Shown piece after piece: positions 44,553 to 56,579 of a DNA stretch of 64,000 bases (its first letter is position 1; every line of letters begins with the position of its first letter). The translations under genes were made by a program, and so were the position numbers. The stretch is from Pezicula radicicola (Eukaryota > Ascomycota > Leotiomycetes > Helotiales > Dermateaceae), in the NCBI GenBank assembly GCA_003008705.1, contig PDUO01000047.1, forward strand, positions 338,506 through 402,505, in the 5' to 3' direction. The notes under the pieces are model-generated. The model was not told the DNA's origin. It worked only from the letters and a program-made list of their open reading frames with translations, and made no database searches.

Positions 44553-47090
44553 ATGGTTAATACTAAGCAGAGTGCCATACGCCGGAGAGTAGGAAAGCAC
44601 CCTTGTACATCATGTAGTCGGACATTCTCTCGAAGTGACCATTTGAAAAGGCATCAATTGCAACGTGAGTATCTTTCTGTTTGCTTTTACGGCCGCTATG
44701 ATTATACTCGTGCTAACAGGGGCCATATTTTAGACTCGGGGGTTAGACCGTACACCTGTAACTTCTGCTCTGTGGCCTTTACACGCTGGTAATATTCTTG
44801 AGCCCATCCGGATTTAATGAACTCATGCTCATATGGCCTAGTGATCTTCTCAAAGAACATTTCCCGGTGTGCCAATCGCGTGGGAACAATCCGATACCCC
44901 AGGCAGCCAAGGACGGCCGAAAACGACATGCGTGCAATTCAGTTAGACAGACAATCAAGCTTTCGTTGATGAAATACTGACAGTAATAAGTGCACAATAC
45001 TGAAGATCAAATGCGATGGTAGATCTCCATGCCAAGGCTGTTTCGAGAGACGACGAACATGCGAGGCACCTGTAGTGTCTTCACATACCGCCAATAGGCA
45101 TGTACCTGGTCAGTGATTGATAAATTAATTTGCCATTTCTCTTGCTGATAATTTGAAGCAGAGCCAGACTTGCATGGTGAGTTGCAGAGTACCAATAATA
45201 ACACAGTTGACCGTGGGTCCATCGAGTTTCTTCTGAGCGAAGGAACGACCAGCTTCGTAAAGGACTTCAAAATCCCAGGACCTAGCCATCTGCCTGTGGA
45301 CTCTCCAAGCGACTTTTCAGTTACAATGGGAGGTGAAATCACTTTAGAAGCCCAGCCTGACATATCGAATTATGAAGGATGGAGCTTACCAGCAGTCTCC
45401 CCTGTCCAAACCGAATATGCATCATTATGTAACGACGAAAGTCTTTTCGGTTTCCTCGACTATGCTCTTGATGATCCATCCTATCAATGGGATCACATCT
45501 TCCCTCCATTTCTACCAGATCAGAGGTTTTACGGCTTGTCAGCAACGGCCGATACAGAAACTTTACCACAAACAATGCAAATGATGGATTTACAACCCAT
45601 GGTACCCTCGGAAATAAATCTGGAGCCTTCAACCTCATTGTCGTCCAGGATATTTCAGGATATAATGGAGAAGATATCATCTTTTCAATCTAACAGTTCG
45701 ATTTTAGACCAGTGGTCTCAAAGACTAAAACTCATGTTCTTTCCTTCTCGGATAGAAAGATGTATCGAGTTATATTTTAAGAGCGTTCAGCCAAATTGTC
45801 CTATGATACATGTCGCTGGGTTTGCAGTAGACAACTTTCCTCTATCACTAACAATCTGTATGGTTGTTGCAGGTGCGTTACACTCTGAATCAGAAGACGA
45901 AGTCAATAGTGCGAGGCTAGTAATGGATTTGGTTGAGATTTATGTATATTCGGTGGATGAACTTTCCGAGGAGTTTGAGATGCGTCAGCAGCTTCTAGGG
46001 CAGCAAAATGATTCAAATGCCTGCGTAAATACTACTGTGTATCACGTACAAGCAGCGTATCTTGTGGTCAGCATGCAATACTGGGCTGGAAGTGTTACCT
46101 CCAAGAAAAGGGCCATGGAAACAAGATTTTCCACTGTTGTTAAGGTTCATCTTGCGGTCGTTTACTTTGGCAGCAATCACTAACAAATACTTAGATATTA
46201 AGAAGATTACAACTGGAAACGGTCGTGCACGATGTACATGATGCGTTAGACGAAGCGGCATGGATATATAAAGAGACTCAAATCCGGTACGCTGCCCATC
46301 CAGATGACTGATAACTAGGACTCTACTAAAAGTCTCCATAGAACAATGGCTATGATAGTTCTACAGGACTGCGCTTTTTGTTTCTTCAACAACTTCCCCT
46401 GCCGGTTGTCCCTCCAGGAAATGAAATTCGATTTGATGTGTGACGAAAACCTTTTTGCAGCCCAACATCCATTTCTCGAACCAACGTTTCGCTCTGCTCG
46501 CCAAGGTACAATCTATGACGCTTTCCAAAGTTTATTTGTTCGGCCTGAAAGGCCTTCCAATGGGCAAGATTCGTCAAGAGGTACTCACTCGGGAACAAGA
46601 GCCACCAATCCATTGGATTTCAATATTATGGATATGTTTATTTTAGTACATCGTAAGTGCCTCTAAGACCCTCAGTTCTGTAAGAAAAGAAATATAACTG
46701 CTTCAAGTGCTTTACACATATACCCATACATCTGTGTTACTTCTATCGACTCTCATGGGTGGGCCATCTACTCAAACAGGAACCGCCGAGCCTGATTCAA
46801 ATTCAAGCTCTACAAATACCATAACTTTACCACCCCACACATCACAGTTCGATTCAATAGATCTGGCATTATCCCAGTGGAAAAACCTCTGGAAGATAGT
46901 ACGTAAAGAGACGTCTCAATTATCATGGTCAAGACTCGGGTTTTCTAAGAATGCTTACAATTATTGGTTGGTCGCGAGGCTTCTTTCCAATAACAAGGCT
47001 AGTAGTCATACAATCAAAGTGATGGGTATTAATTGTGAGGATTCTTTGAAGCATTTAAAGGAATTATTGCGTAATACGACTGTACAGTAG
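44553..47090 (+). CDS. Transcription factor with two C2H2-type fingers, incomplete Zn2Cys6 cluster and fungal TF domain
   Basis: Eight exons are proposed: 44553-44664, 44734-44788, 44842-44941, 45006-45108, 45159-46144, 46195-46286, 46342-46652 and 46708-47090 (about 713 residues). Finger 1 is C-x2-C-x12-H-x3-H (CTSC...HQLQH), split by an intron. Finger 2 is CNFC...H-x3-C, a C2HC variant. A zinc cluster then follows: CNS, an intron, IKCDGRSPCQGC and RRRTC, then the middle-homology region. Relatives have CX2CX6CX5-8CX2CX6C, but here the second Cys is missing: the first exon reads C-N-S-V-R-Q-T. The exon 3/4 junction is also awkward. The best GT donor (44942) removes VRQT, while keeping VRQT leaves a non-GT donor. 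The rest of the protein is open. So it may be a functional variant, a recently damaged gene or a sequence error. As a neighbour of the P450 it is a candidate pathway regulator. Confidence 0.7.
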
Positions 47091-47096
47091 AATCAA

Positions 47097-47345
47097 ATCA
47101 AGGTTCTATGTTCTAAGGAAAGCAATTCCTCTAAGGCGTTGAATGAACTCTTGACTGCAATTTCGAAGGTATATGTTGTGATAGACGCCTTGGATGAGTC
47201 TGGACAGAAAAGAAGATATGTTAGATTTGTTGGAAATTATTCTTGTGTGGAAGAAGCTAGCGCTACACTTGTTTTCCCATAGGCGGGCAGTATAATTCAA
47301 AGCATTCTTCGACCGGCTAACTTGACGATTAAGCCACTCGCCATC
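47097..47345 (+). pseudogene. NACHT-domain gene relic
   Basis: One frame reads LNELLTAISKVYVVIDALDES, including the Walker B-like hhhhDALDE core typical of fungal NACHT NTPases, often of the NACHT-ankyrin type. After GQK the frame is lost, but a one-base shift near 47212 resumes as EDMLDLLEIILVWKKL. No start, no Walker A and no downstream domains are present. The fragment begins a few bases after the regulator stop and faces the HET relic. It is clearly a decayed piece of an incompatibility/NLR-like gene. Confidence 0.65.
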
Positions 47346-47975
47346 GGACAACCTAAAGGCAGAGTTCCGTCATTCGGCAGAAACGTGGTGTGAAGGCTCG
47401 ACTGCAGCGGAAGAAAACCTGCGTATCCGTGAAGATGAGTAATGTCTTGGATATAATATTTCTTGGAATGCCCATCCTCGAGTATTCCACTTTGAAGTCT
47501 CGGCTCCCAACGTTGGCGATCTTTGAGTAGTAATAAATCGCGTGCGGCATATATCTGCAGCATGCTGGATGAAGTCTCTCGAGCCATTGAATCCTGGCAA
47601 GCCCACATTACAATGATCCCTCGATACGGCAACAATAGTAAACGCTGCGCAAGAGTAAACTTGATCCATATTGGCAATCTGACTTCGAACATTCTTCCTA
47701 TCATCCTGCTGGATACACAGCGCATCGACCCAGACGTAGTCTTCTCCCAATGTCTTACAAAGCTCTATCGCACCGCAGATCGTTCGAGGAATCTCCAAAG
47801 AGCGCAAGCCACCAGGCGTTATTAACGTGGACCGTATATCTTTCTTGTTCATGAACTGTTTAGCCTGTCCCCATACTTAGCTCAATGCTACATATCTGCA
47901 GTCGGTAGGGGCACTGACGACTCGTTCATGAATAACATCTATGACACGAAAGTAGAATTGTCTCGAGGTAATGCC
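47346..47975 (-). pseudogene. HET-domain gene relic
   Basis: Minus-strand reading gives RVIDVIHERV, then the HET opening motif RYVALS, where an in-frame TAA (47877-47879) stands in place of the usual Tyr, then VWGQAKQF, DYVWVDALCIQQDD, MDQVYSCAAFTIVAV and NTRGWAFQE. A one-base frameshift near 47450-47456 then moves the reading to LLIFTDTQVFFRC. The motifs and their order are those of a HET domain, so the identity is firm, but at least two lesions and the lack of a start and C-terminus show it is a pseudogene. Confidence 0.8.
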
Positions 47976-48524
47976 TCAGTTGGAACTACAGTCGCACAAA
48001 TAAAAATCTCGACCAAGGTCAATCCAACTCTTAACTAAGCGGATATCAACACAGCGTTAATCTACCTCATGGGCTTGGAGGGATGGATTCTGAGTTGGCA
48101 AAAGGCGCATTTTTCCTGATGGCGGAGCGCTAGATAATCTCGTAGAATGGTGGGTGGTAGAGCTAAAGATGGTTTGGTAGTTGGAGTTTTGAAAAGAGAT
48201 GGCAAATTTAGTATTTACAAAGTTCGCAGAGTTGACTTTTGTTTGTACTGGGTGTCATGCTGCCAGTTAGTAGTGAGGCGAGAGTGGGATATATCAAGCG
48301 GCGACAAATGAGGATATACTCTTTTTTTTTCTGCCGGGCGGTGTGATTGTCCATAAACTTGGAAAAGAGGTCGTATGCTGACTAATCGGCACTGCTGCCT
48401 AGATCTCATGAAGCAATAAATCTTAACAGGATTTTATTTCTTTTATTTCTTTTCTTTTTCTTCATTTTCTTGTGCGATTTATATCCTCATTATCCTTTGA
48501 CAGTACTGTACCTACTCGTACAGT
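47976..48524. other. Intergenic region
   Basis: About 550 bp without a gene. A T-run (48328-48336) and a TTCTTTT-rich pyrimidine tract (48436-48470) precede the F-box gene start, typical of a fungal promoter/leader. Confidence 0.4.
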
Positions 48525-50375
48525 ATGACGAGAATGACCACCATTCCCGCGGAAATTCTCCACGCAATTGTGTCGGACCAATGCCTACAACTTCCTGACC
48601 TCTTCAACTGCAGTCTTGTCTGTCGATCCTTGGGGGAAGCCGCCTCCGCAGTACTATATCGTTATGCCGACCTTACCATAGATGACCGCTATGACAACGA
48701 GAATGGAGAATCCGGACGGCGGCAGCGTCGCTTGCTACGCTCTATTTCTGAGTACGGCACATACAAGACTCTTGGCTGGTAGATGTCCTTGGAGCTAACC
48801 AACTATAGAAATCCAAAATTGGGCTCTTTTGTGAAGGTTTTCAAGAATAAACGTACTGACTCCTCTGGAGAATTTGAAGATGCAGCGAGCTCCGATGCAA
48901 AATTGTCTACGCTCACAAAGGCAGCTGAGAACATGAAGCGTCTCACCAAGGCATTCCTTACAGCAAACGCACTGGCTGGTCATATTATTGCGAATCTACC
49001 ATCGTATGCAGAGCTCATCTCCTTGGAAGTCTACGCACTTGACCCACGGGACCACATTTGGAATATGGCCCCTACCAATTTGACATCCCTTGACTGGAAA
49101 GTAGTACTACCCAGGGGGTTTAATAGCAACCAAACCCCCTGGGACCCAGTCCAGTTCCTGTTAAATGCGGTTGAAGCCACATGCCCTGCCTTGGAATCCC
49201 TAGACGTCTCTATTTGTAGTAATTATATAAGACCGCCTCCGCAAGATTTTCCAAACGCCCCGCGTGAGAGCATCCAGCAGTATTATAAACAGCAAGCTTC
49301 TACAACGCTGACACTCACAAGACTACGACATTTTGGCCTTCACTCTTACAGCGGAATTAACGTAGATAATGGGATTCTGGACTTTGTTAAGAAGCACCAG
49401 CAATCATTGCAATCTCTTTCCATCCCTGCCTGTTCTGGGGATTGGAAAAGGGGAGATTTGGAATTCGTCCTGAGAGTGTGTAACGTACTGTCAGGTTTGA
49501 AGCATTTAAAGCTAGGAGAGAATGGAGCACGGCGAACGGGCGAAATCATGACTAGTTCTGATTTTCTCCGCGCACTCATGACGAACCTTGCGAGCCCCAA
49601 ACACTCCGTTGAGAGCTTCTCGCTCGCCGATCTTAAATGTCATTTCTCACCAGACATTGCTCCCTTATTTCGTCCGTTAACAAATCTCAAGTTCCTTCTA
49701 TTGGGAGACCGAGATAATAAGGGTGGGCCCTACGGGCACGACGGATTTTTTGATTTTGAGAACTGCAGTATTGTAGGTTAACCTCAAGCAGGCATAAAAT
49801 GTTTGGTCTAATGAATATAGGACTTGATTGATTTTATCAAGAACCTTCCCCCATCTTTGGAGGAGTTGTATCTTGAGATAAATGGCGAAGGATTGTTGGC
49901 AGATGACGATGAAGATTTCGATGTGATGTGCGACCTTGGCCCCGAAATATTCACCACTCTACGCCATCTTCACACCTGTGATATTCATGCTTGGATCTCC
50001 GATACCGATGGAGGCCTCGGGAAACTTCCTGAGAAAGGGGTATTTTATAGGCGCCTTCCTTACCAGAGTTTGAAAGAGTCTAAGCCGCCTACCAAGGTCC
50101 CGGAAAGCAAGATCAGAGCTGTTTGGACTTCAAGAATGGATTCTATATACCAGGAAAGTGATTTGGCTGTAACAGTCGAATATGAAGTTGTGGAGCTAGA
50201 AGATGATATGGGGGACTTCGAGGGCAAGGATGCTACAGAAGTATGGTGTGATGGAATTGAATCTGATAAACCAGAGCCTGACAGCAGATATCCCGTAGTC
50301 CACCCTGGTTATCTTTGGCCGTTTGGGGTGAACAAGGTGGCAGAATATCCCATGTTTAGAAAAAGGATCTACTAA
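48525..50375 (+). CDS. F-box protein with leucine-rich-repeat-like region
   Basis: Exons 48525-48751, 48809-49772 and 49821-50375 join in frame to about 581 residues; the first intron has a GTACGG donor and a GCTAAC branch site. Residues 5-45 form an F-box (IPAEILHAIV...LPDLFNCSLVCRSLGEAA...LYRY), which would bind Skp1 in an SCF ubiquitin ligase. The middle part shows repeating hydrophobic patterns (LTRLRHFGLHS, LQSLSIPACSG, LKHLKLGENG, LKFLLLGDRD, LEELYLEING), irregular leucine-rich repeats that usually recognise targets. The C-terminal about 100 residues are acidic (EYEVVELEDDMGDFEGKDA) and end in a region rich in Pro and aromatics. The fungal F-box/LRR family is large and rarely characterised; the target is unknown. 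Confidence 0.85.
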
Positions 50376-53101
50376 ATGATAGCACTAGCTTGAGAGAAGA
50401 TGGATACTCGACGGAAATTACATGTAGTGAAGACATCTTCTCCCTTAGCTTTACCGCAGTAGTGTGGAGAGCACTTACTACCTTTGCCGTTCTTTGGTCC
50501 CTATCTTGTTAGCAGACCTCAACAGGTATCCAGCCACTATAGGAACAGAATGAGAACTGGTCGCGTCTTTCGCATTACCACGACTAATTTAGTGCGTTAG
50601 AACGAATTTAAAAACGACAAGACAGTATCGTATAGTGATGCTCGTAAAATCTAAGATTATACAAGGATATTTGGAATAACTGCCTTAACATACACACTAT
50701 TTGAAATAACAACAAATGTGTTCCGTGCCTCTTGTGAGTTATTTAATTTTTCTGTCACGCCTGTTTACCCCTTATTTATAAGCGACATTAAGCGAACACA
50801 GCCAGCCTATACTCAGCCAACAACAAGTCTAGGAGTCTATCAGACTTTTGAAGGATGACTCGATTGCAGAATAAAGTAAAGTCTAAAAGGGTAAAATATA
50901 TATACATGAAAATAGGGGTAGCTGACGCGCACAAAACACGTGATTTCCGGCTGACAGAGTCCTTCAAAGATAGGGAAAAGAATGGTGTAGTTAAGGGCTA
51001 TTAGCTTATATCGAAAATAGAACGCAGCCTTAGCTTGATTTCACCTTTCAACATTTGAGTTCGCAAAATATGACCGAAATTCAATTAATGAGGAAGAGGT
51101 AGAGACTTGTGCTATTGATTGCGTAGGCGATGGATTGTAGAGCACTTGTTTTGGTGGTCTATTAGAATTAAAATAATAGTGTTTATATTATTGTTTACGT
51201 ACTGAAAAGGAGGAAGTTTAGGCATTCGCACAATAATACTATTCTCCATATAATTATAAATGATTCACAAAAACTAGATATCCTTATTTCATAGAGTGAA
51301 AAGCAAGTCTTGAATATGTTTGAATGTAATTTCCATTCTCGAGTGCTTCTCGTTTTCTGCTGATATCACGATTTATCAAAAGGCGATGGCTCAGTCTTGT
51401 GTTCCACCAGGAAGCACTTCTCGCGTGCTTCACTCAAATAAGCCACCGCGGTTGCGGACTTCCTTGATCGGACCCGCAATAGTTGGTTGAAGATTGAAGC
51501 TGAAAATCTCGATAGGCAGGCCCATAGACGGATTAGTAGTAGGAATGTTGGGAACAGCTAGCATTCGATTTTTGATGTGGTCAATAAAGTGTAAGCTTGC
51601 TCGTGGGGGGATACAAATTTGGCGAGGTAGTTCATTGCATGGGAAGCAGCTTGCACGTGTGAAGTCGTCAAATCACTACATTACGGATTGCCGTTCCTGT
51701 CCACAGATAAGCCATAAAAGATAACTCGCTGGCAATATAGAGGTTTAGCTGGACTGGGAATAATCATGAGGCTTTTGGGTCTAAGCTTTTCCATTCCGCT
51801 AGAAAGAACATTACATTTGAACGTGACAATACCCGGCATTTTAATCGTGCATGTGGGCTCACCATCGCCTTCCGTCAGTAGGACTTATTCTAGCGCGTAT
51901 TTAGTAGCATATAATTGGTTCGTAAGAAATTATTAAAGATTAAATCTGTTGAATACAGTGAATATATGGGAATAGTCATGTGATTGTCCACTACAAGTAG
52001 GCCCATTCTGGCACTCTAGCTTCCACACAGAACACAATACCACCACTATTGCCACCCACATGTTGCTGTCCATATTGCTTCCCATTCCACAAAATATATA
52101 ATAAGTTAAGGATATAAGAAATATTTATATACTGCATAGGTACTAACTCCTTCATTTATACGTGATGAAACTACAGGACTCGCTGAATAGTATAGTTTGA
52201 CCGGTCGTAGTAACTTAGGTTGCACTAATGCTTCTATCGTGTCTATCACACTCTAACTTTAAGTTGCGCGTTACTTCCCAATTTAAGCACGTGCGTTTTT
52301 ACTATTATTATCCTAGAATGCTCGCAAGGGTAGTAAGTATAAATTGTCTAAACTAGGAAGTAGTGCATAAAACCTATCTGTTATCTTGTTTATCTAATTG
52401 CTGTATACTAAGGCACAGCACATAAGCGTTGTTAATTCTAACTTAATCATTGGTTCGGAATGAGTTTGAACTAACTAATTCTAGCAATTCTACACGCAAA
52501 AATATAAGACTTGCTTCATTCTAGGCTAGGTATTACAGTTGGAATTGAGAATACTTATGCGCTGTAACTTCGTATACTTTATAGACCTTTATATCCCCAA
52601 AATTCTCCCCGTATGTTGTCAAACTAGAGTATGGCTTCCCTATCGCAAACGGATGTTAAGGTTTGTAATTTCAGCGGAAGGGCTAGCGGCCCGCACCTAC
52701 CCTAAGTTTATCACATGCTATCAGAAGGTTATGGTTTTTATGAAAACGTTTACATTTTCCAGTTCGTGCAAAACTCTTAGGTTGTGATAAGCTGAACTTG
52801 GAATCTGTCCGTAAACATGAAAGTCCTTTAGGGTTACGAATGCTTGCAGAAAACCTAATCTACTCGTGAATGCTTCCTAAGTTAACAGGCAGCAGATTTG
52901 CAACAGTATCGGAAAAGCCGAATTTCATATTCAAAAGTAAATCTAAAGTATACTCTGCTTGCAGCATGTACTTGAGCATATTAAATTGTATATAAAGGAC
53001 AGAAACATCATATTCCCTCCTTTCAAGCTTCAATTCTCCAACTCTCTTGTCGTTTCTTCTCCAATTCTCATTGCTTTGAATCCTCGGTTACAACAAGAAT
53101 C
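50376..53101. other. Large gene-poor AT-rich region
   Basis: About 2.7 kb. Apart from the protein-like minus-strand fragment at 51430-51660 I see no supported gene. Much of the DNA is AT-rich with many short A/T tracts, consistent with old, mutated repeats, but no clear ends are recognised. Confidence 0.45.
51430..51660 (-). pseudogene. Possible gene relic or orphan terminal exon, unidentified
   Basis: An open minus-strand frame ends at TGA (51430-51432). Its last about 55 codons read like real protein: SLHFIDHIKNRMLAVPN, then NPSMGLPIEIFSFN, then PTIAGPIKEVRNRGGLFE. There is no start codon and no obvious upstream exon. The regular composition suggests the C-terminal end of a former enzyme. 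I do not recognise the family. Confidence 0.35.
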
Positions 53102-54970
53102 ATGCCAGCTCTAACCACAGATGTCAATGGAGATGCTACTCGCAATCCCAAAAGACTTGTGATCCTCTGTGATGGTAAATAGACTTCACCGCAAGATAGT
53201 TTCAATCTGTAAACTAAATTTTCTTATAGGATCATGGCCAAGCGCCGACAAGCCATTGAGCCCGGTGCCAAGTTGGCCAACCAACATTGTCCGCTTGACT
53301 AGAGCTATCAAACCTACAACATCGACGTATAAGATGAATGATGAGGGTAGAATGGTCAAAAAAGAGGTAGACCAAATCACTTACTACCAATCTGGTGTTG
53401 GTACATCACTCGGAACCGCTCTCAGTGGAGGTATGAATGATTTAGTATTAAAATTAAAAAATTGGAAACTTACATAGAGGTTTAGGCACACTTGGTATTG
53501 GACTCTCGGAGAAGATCCGTAACGTGTACGGGTTTTTGGCCAACAATTATGTCAAGGGTGATACTATTGCCATCTTTGGGTTCTCCCGTGGAGCGTATAC
53601 TGCCAGAGCTATTGGAGGATTGATCACGGGCATGGGTCTTCTCTCTAAAAGAGGTTAGTGATATTAAACTTCTTGAAGAAATACTGAATTATAAGTGAAA
53701 ATACTAATAAGATGCTTGGCAAGGAATGGACAACTTCAAGGTCGTCTACAAGGATTTCTATGATGCGGATCGTGACGAAACAAAACTGGCAGATAACAAA
53801 GAGTATCGAGAAAAATACGGGCTCTTCAAGTTGGACGAAGGTACTATCGAGGTCATTGGTGTTTTTGACACCGTTGGGTTAGTAGAAATCATTTATTACT
53901 AGTCGGTACATCGCTAATAGCATACAAGATTTCACAACCCGATCACTGCCATGTTACCAGCATGGTTAAGAAATAGATCCTTCATGAGAATATTTCTGGG
54001 AGAACAGTATGAGTTGACAAATACTGAACTTCCTAAGGGTGTCAAATACGCTTTCCACGCATTATCGCTCGATGAGGCAAGAACTGCATTTAAGCCGACT
54101 CTATGGTTCCAGCGCAAGGACCAAGTGAAGCCCCGATCTCAAGATCCCACTGACGAATGAGATGGCAATACACTCCTCGAGCAGGTGTGGTTCAGTGGCA
54201 CACATAGTCACATTGGTGGGGGTTTAAGCCACCAAGAATTGTCTTGTATCGCCTTTGGGTGGATGGCTTCGCAATTGACCAAGTACAATCTGCTTGATCT
54301 TGACCCTGACTACTTGCTGCTGAATCCTTCTCAAGAAGATTCCAGAGAGGAATGGGCGACCAAGGATAAGCTATCAGCGCTTTTCTATGGTAAAACACCA
54401 ACGCCCAACGGTGGATTTATCGAAAAGATGCAGATTTTCCTCTACAACCTCGGTTATTTCCTCCTGGGGCTCGCCACCATCAACTTTTTTACAAAGCAAC
54501 TCCAGAATATCGGGGGAGTCCGAACTCCTGGCAGATATGAGGCAAAGCCTTCAAAGAACAGTAAAACATCTGACTATGTGACCAACGAGTACCTTCATGG
54601 TTCTATCGACGACCGACACTTGGAAATCAGGGTGAACACATCTAGTTGGCCTTGTATCGCACTACGAGATTTCACACGTGGAAGTGAGAGGAAGGCATGG
54701 AAGAGTAAAGGAGGATTTGTTTCGTTCCCGGTCGCAATCAAGCAAACTAAAATCGGTGACTTAGAGAAGCGTTGCAAGAACAACCTACGGGATTTGACGA
54801 ACGGTAAGTAAAAAAGATACGGGACCAAGGGGGAAAATCCAATATCACATCCCAATTGAATTTGCGATACTAATGATTTGCATTACGTAGAATCCCTGAT
54901 TAAGCCCACTCCTTCCAAAAGCAAATCTTCGGGTTTTGTAGAGGGCGTCAAGGACAATGAGATGTACTAG
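53102..54970 (+). pseudogene. DUF2235 (alpha/beta-hydrolase-like) gene interrupted by in-frame TGA
   Basis: Six exons (53102-53174, 53230-53430, 53480-53653, 53712-53877, 53929-54803, 54891-54970) join in frame. The protein begins with KRLVILCDGSWPSADK, then NIVRL, and has the nucleophile elbow GFSRGAYTAR (Ser at about residue 127), VFDTVG and FHALSLDE, and later WFSGTHSHIGGG. These are the motifs of DUF2235, the fold shared with Tle1-type phospholipases; fungal members are intracellular and uncharacterised. At 54158-54160 an in-frame TGA (codon 282) cuts the protein just before the histidine-containing motif, yet the frame on both sides is intact to the natural stop at 54970. No GT-AG intron that keeps the frame removes it. 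Either the gene was recently inactivated, the base is wrong, or the stop is read through. Without the stop it would be 522 codons, a normal size. Confidence 0.8.
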
Positions 54971-56161
54971 AACACTGCAATCAACGGACTCAGGCGTATA
55001 CTAGAGGCACCCGAAAATCAGTAACCGGTTGGCTTAAAGGCGCATGATTAATAGAACGAACAAAACGCCCCGGAAGCATATCTTTTCATTAACAGTATCT
55101 TAATAATTTTCTTTATTCTTTACTTCTTTAGCTTTCCTTCCTTCCAAACAAATTCAGCCTTGCTATAACATGTTTTAAGTAGCTAGGCCTCTCTCTAATC
55201 AGTTTACCTTCCAAAATAATAACTTTTATCATTATATAACCTGGAATAACTAAGCTCTATTATAAGCTTAGCTAAAACTTATAGAATAGATAAATAGCTA
55301 TGAGATTATTCCACACTTTAATTTTATTTTCTTGAACTTAAATTTTATTTTATATAGTAAATTACTCCTACCTACCCCAAAGGGTTTTTTATTACTTGCC
55401 TAAGGCAATTATATTGTAATTTAAGATATACCTATATTTGCGATTTTGGGTGTAGATACATAGCACCTCTAAGACGGCTGTTCTTCGAACATCCTCCCCC
55501 TATACAAATTTGTGTAGGCACCGATACGCGAGATACCGAATTAGAACACTCGATGCTGTCGATGCTGTCGATGCTGCTAAGGTCTTTCGCTGACCGCACC
55601 CCTTCTCAGAGTTGGGCAAAGTAATAAAAAAACCTCTAGGGTAGGTGGGAGTAATGGTCATTATTTATGTAATATATTCTTAAATAATATCTAATACGTT
55701 AAGGTACGTGGGTATTAATATAATGATTCCTAATCTATCATCCTCACGACATAGACGACCAAGAACGATGCACAACTTATCTTTGACTGGGCCCAACTAT
55801 CACGGAGAATGAGTCTTTTGTTGCCATTAGAGCTATAGATAACTATCTTTTGTCTTGAATACATTGATGTCTTGCTGACTTGGCCTCTGTCTTACTTAAT
55901 CGTTTATAGGCGCACTTTTCAGAAGTATACTAGATTTGTTTCTCATCTATACTTTTGATTACTTAGAAATAGAAGCTTGCACAGTCCTGCATGTGTATAT
56001 AAGAGTGTAAAAGTAGGCTAGAGCGTGATATAGAAAGAAATATTTCTATAAATTAAGTAATTAATTAACTATTAGCATAAAATTATAATTATTTCAAAGC
56101 AAATACAGAGCTTATACCTGTATATTAGGCTATAAGGTAAGGAATTGTAATAATTATAGTA
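54971..56161. other. AT-rich spacer, RIP-like
   Basis: About 1.2 kb of very AT-rich DNA with TA-rich phrases such as TTATATAGTAAATTA and AGATAAATAGCTATG. A short tandem GATGCTGTC repeat lies near 55551-55576. The base composition resembles fungal repeat-induced point mutation islands. No gene is seen. Confidence 0.5.
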
Positions 56162-56579
56162 CAGTAGGTGGACACAAGTCTGTGCCCCCACCCTGTTTTA
56201 CACTAGAACACTCCTAGTACATCTACTTATATGACTTAAACTTAGGCTATAAGTATATCTAAAAATTTAAATATAAAGTATTTTTAGTATTTAAAGTAGA
56301 CTTTTCTATACTAGATTTTAATTATATCTAGTAGTTAGGAAATAGTAAATGATTTAGGATAGTAAATTCTATACTCCTCTTACTTCTAATCTCTATTAAT
56401 TAATCCTAGTTGCCTATAATTTTAATATAGAAATAGAAGTATATAGGCATATATTAAATAAATAAGTCTAGCATAAAGTCTTTAATTAATTATCACTCCT
56501 TTACTATAAATCTTTAAAGTGTTAGGTGTGAGTTTTAACGTAAAATAGGGTAAGAGCACAGACTTGTGTCCACCTACTG
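56162..56579. mobile_element. 418-bp MITE-like element with terminal inverted repeats, TA flanks
   Basis: The left end CAGTAGGTGGACACAAGTCT continues to GTGC, and the right end is its exact reverse complement over 24 bp. After a 4-base mismatch the similarity goes on (ACCCT, TTTTAC), giving TIRs of about 40 bp. TA dinucleotides flank both ends (56160-56161 and 56580-56581), the target-site duplication of Tc1/mariner/pogo (Fot1-like) transposons. The interior is AT-rich without a transposase frame, so this is a non-autonomous derivative. Confidence 0.85.

Noticed and set aside
54158..54160. Programmed stop-codon readthrough in the DUF2235 gene
   Set aside because: The context after TGA is GAT, not the known CTA stimulatory context, and no targeting signal is gained. 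Mutation or base error is simpler, though not excluded.
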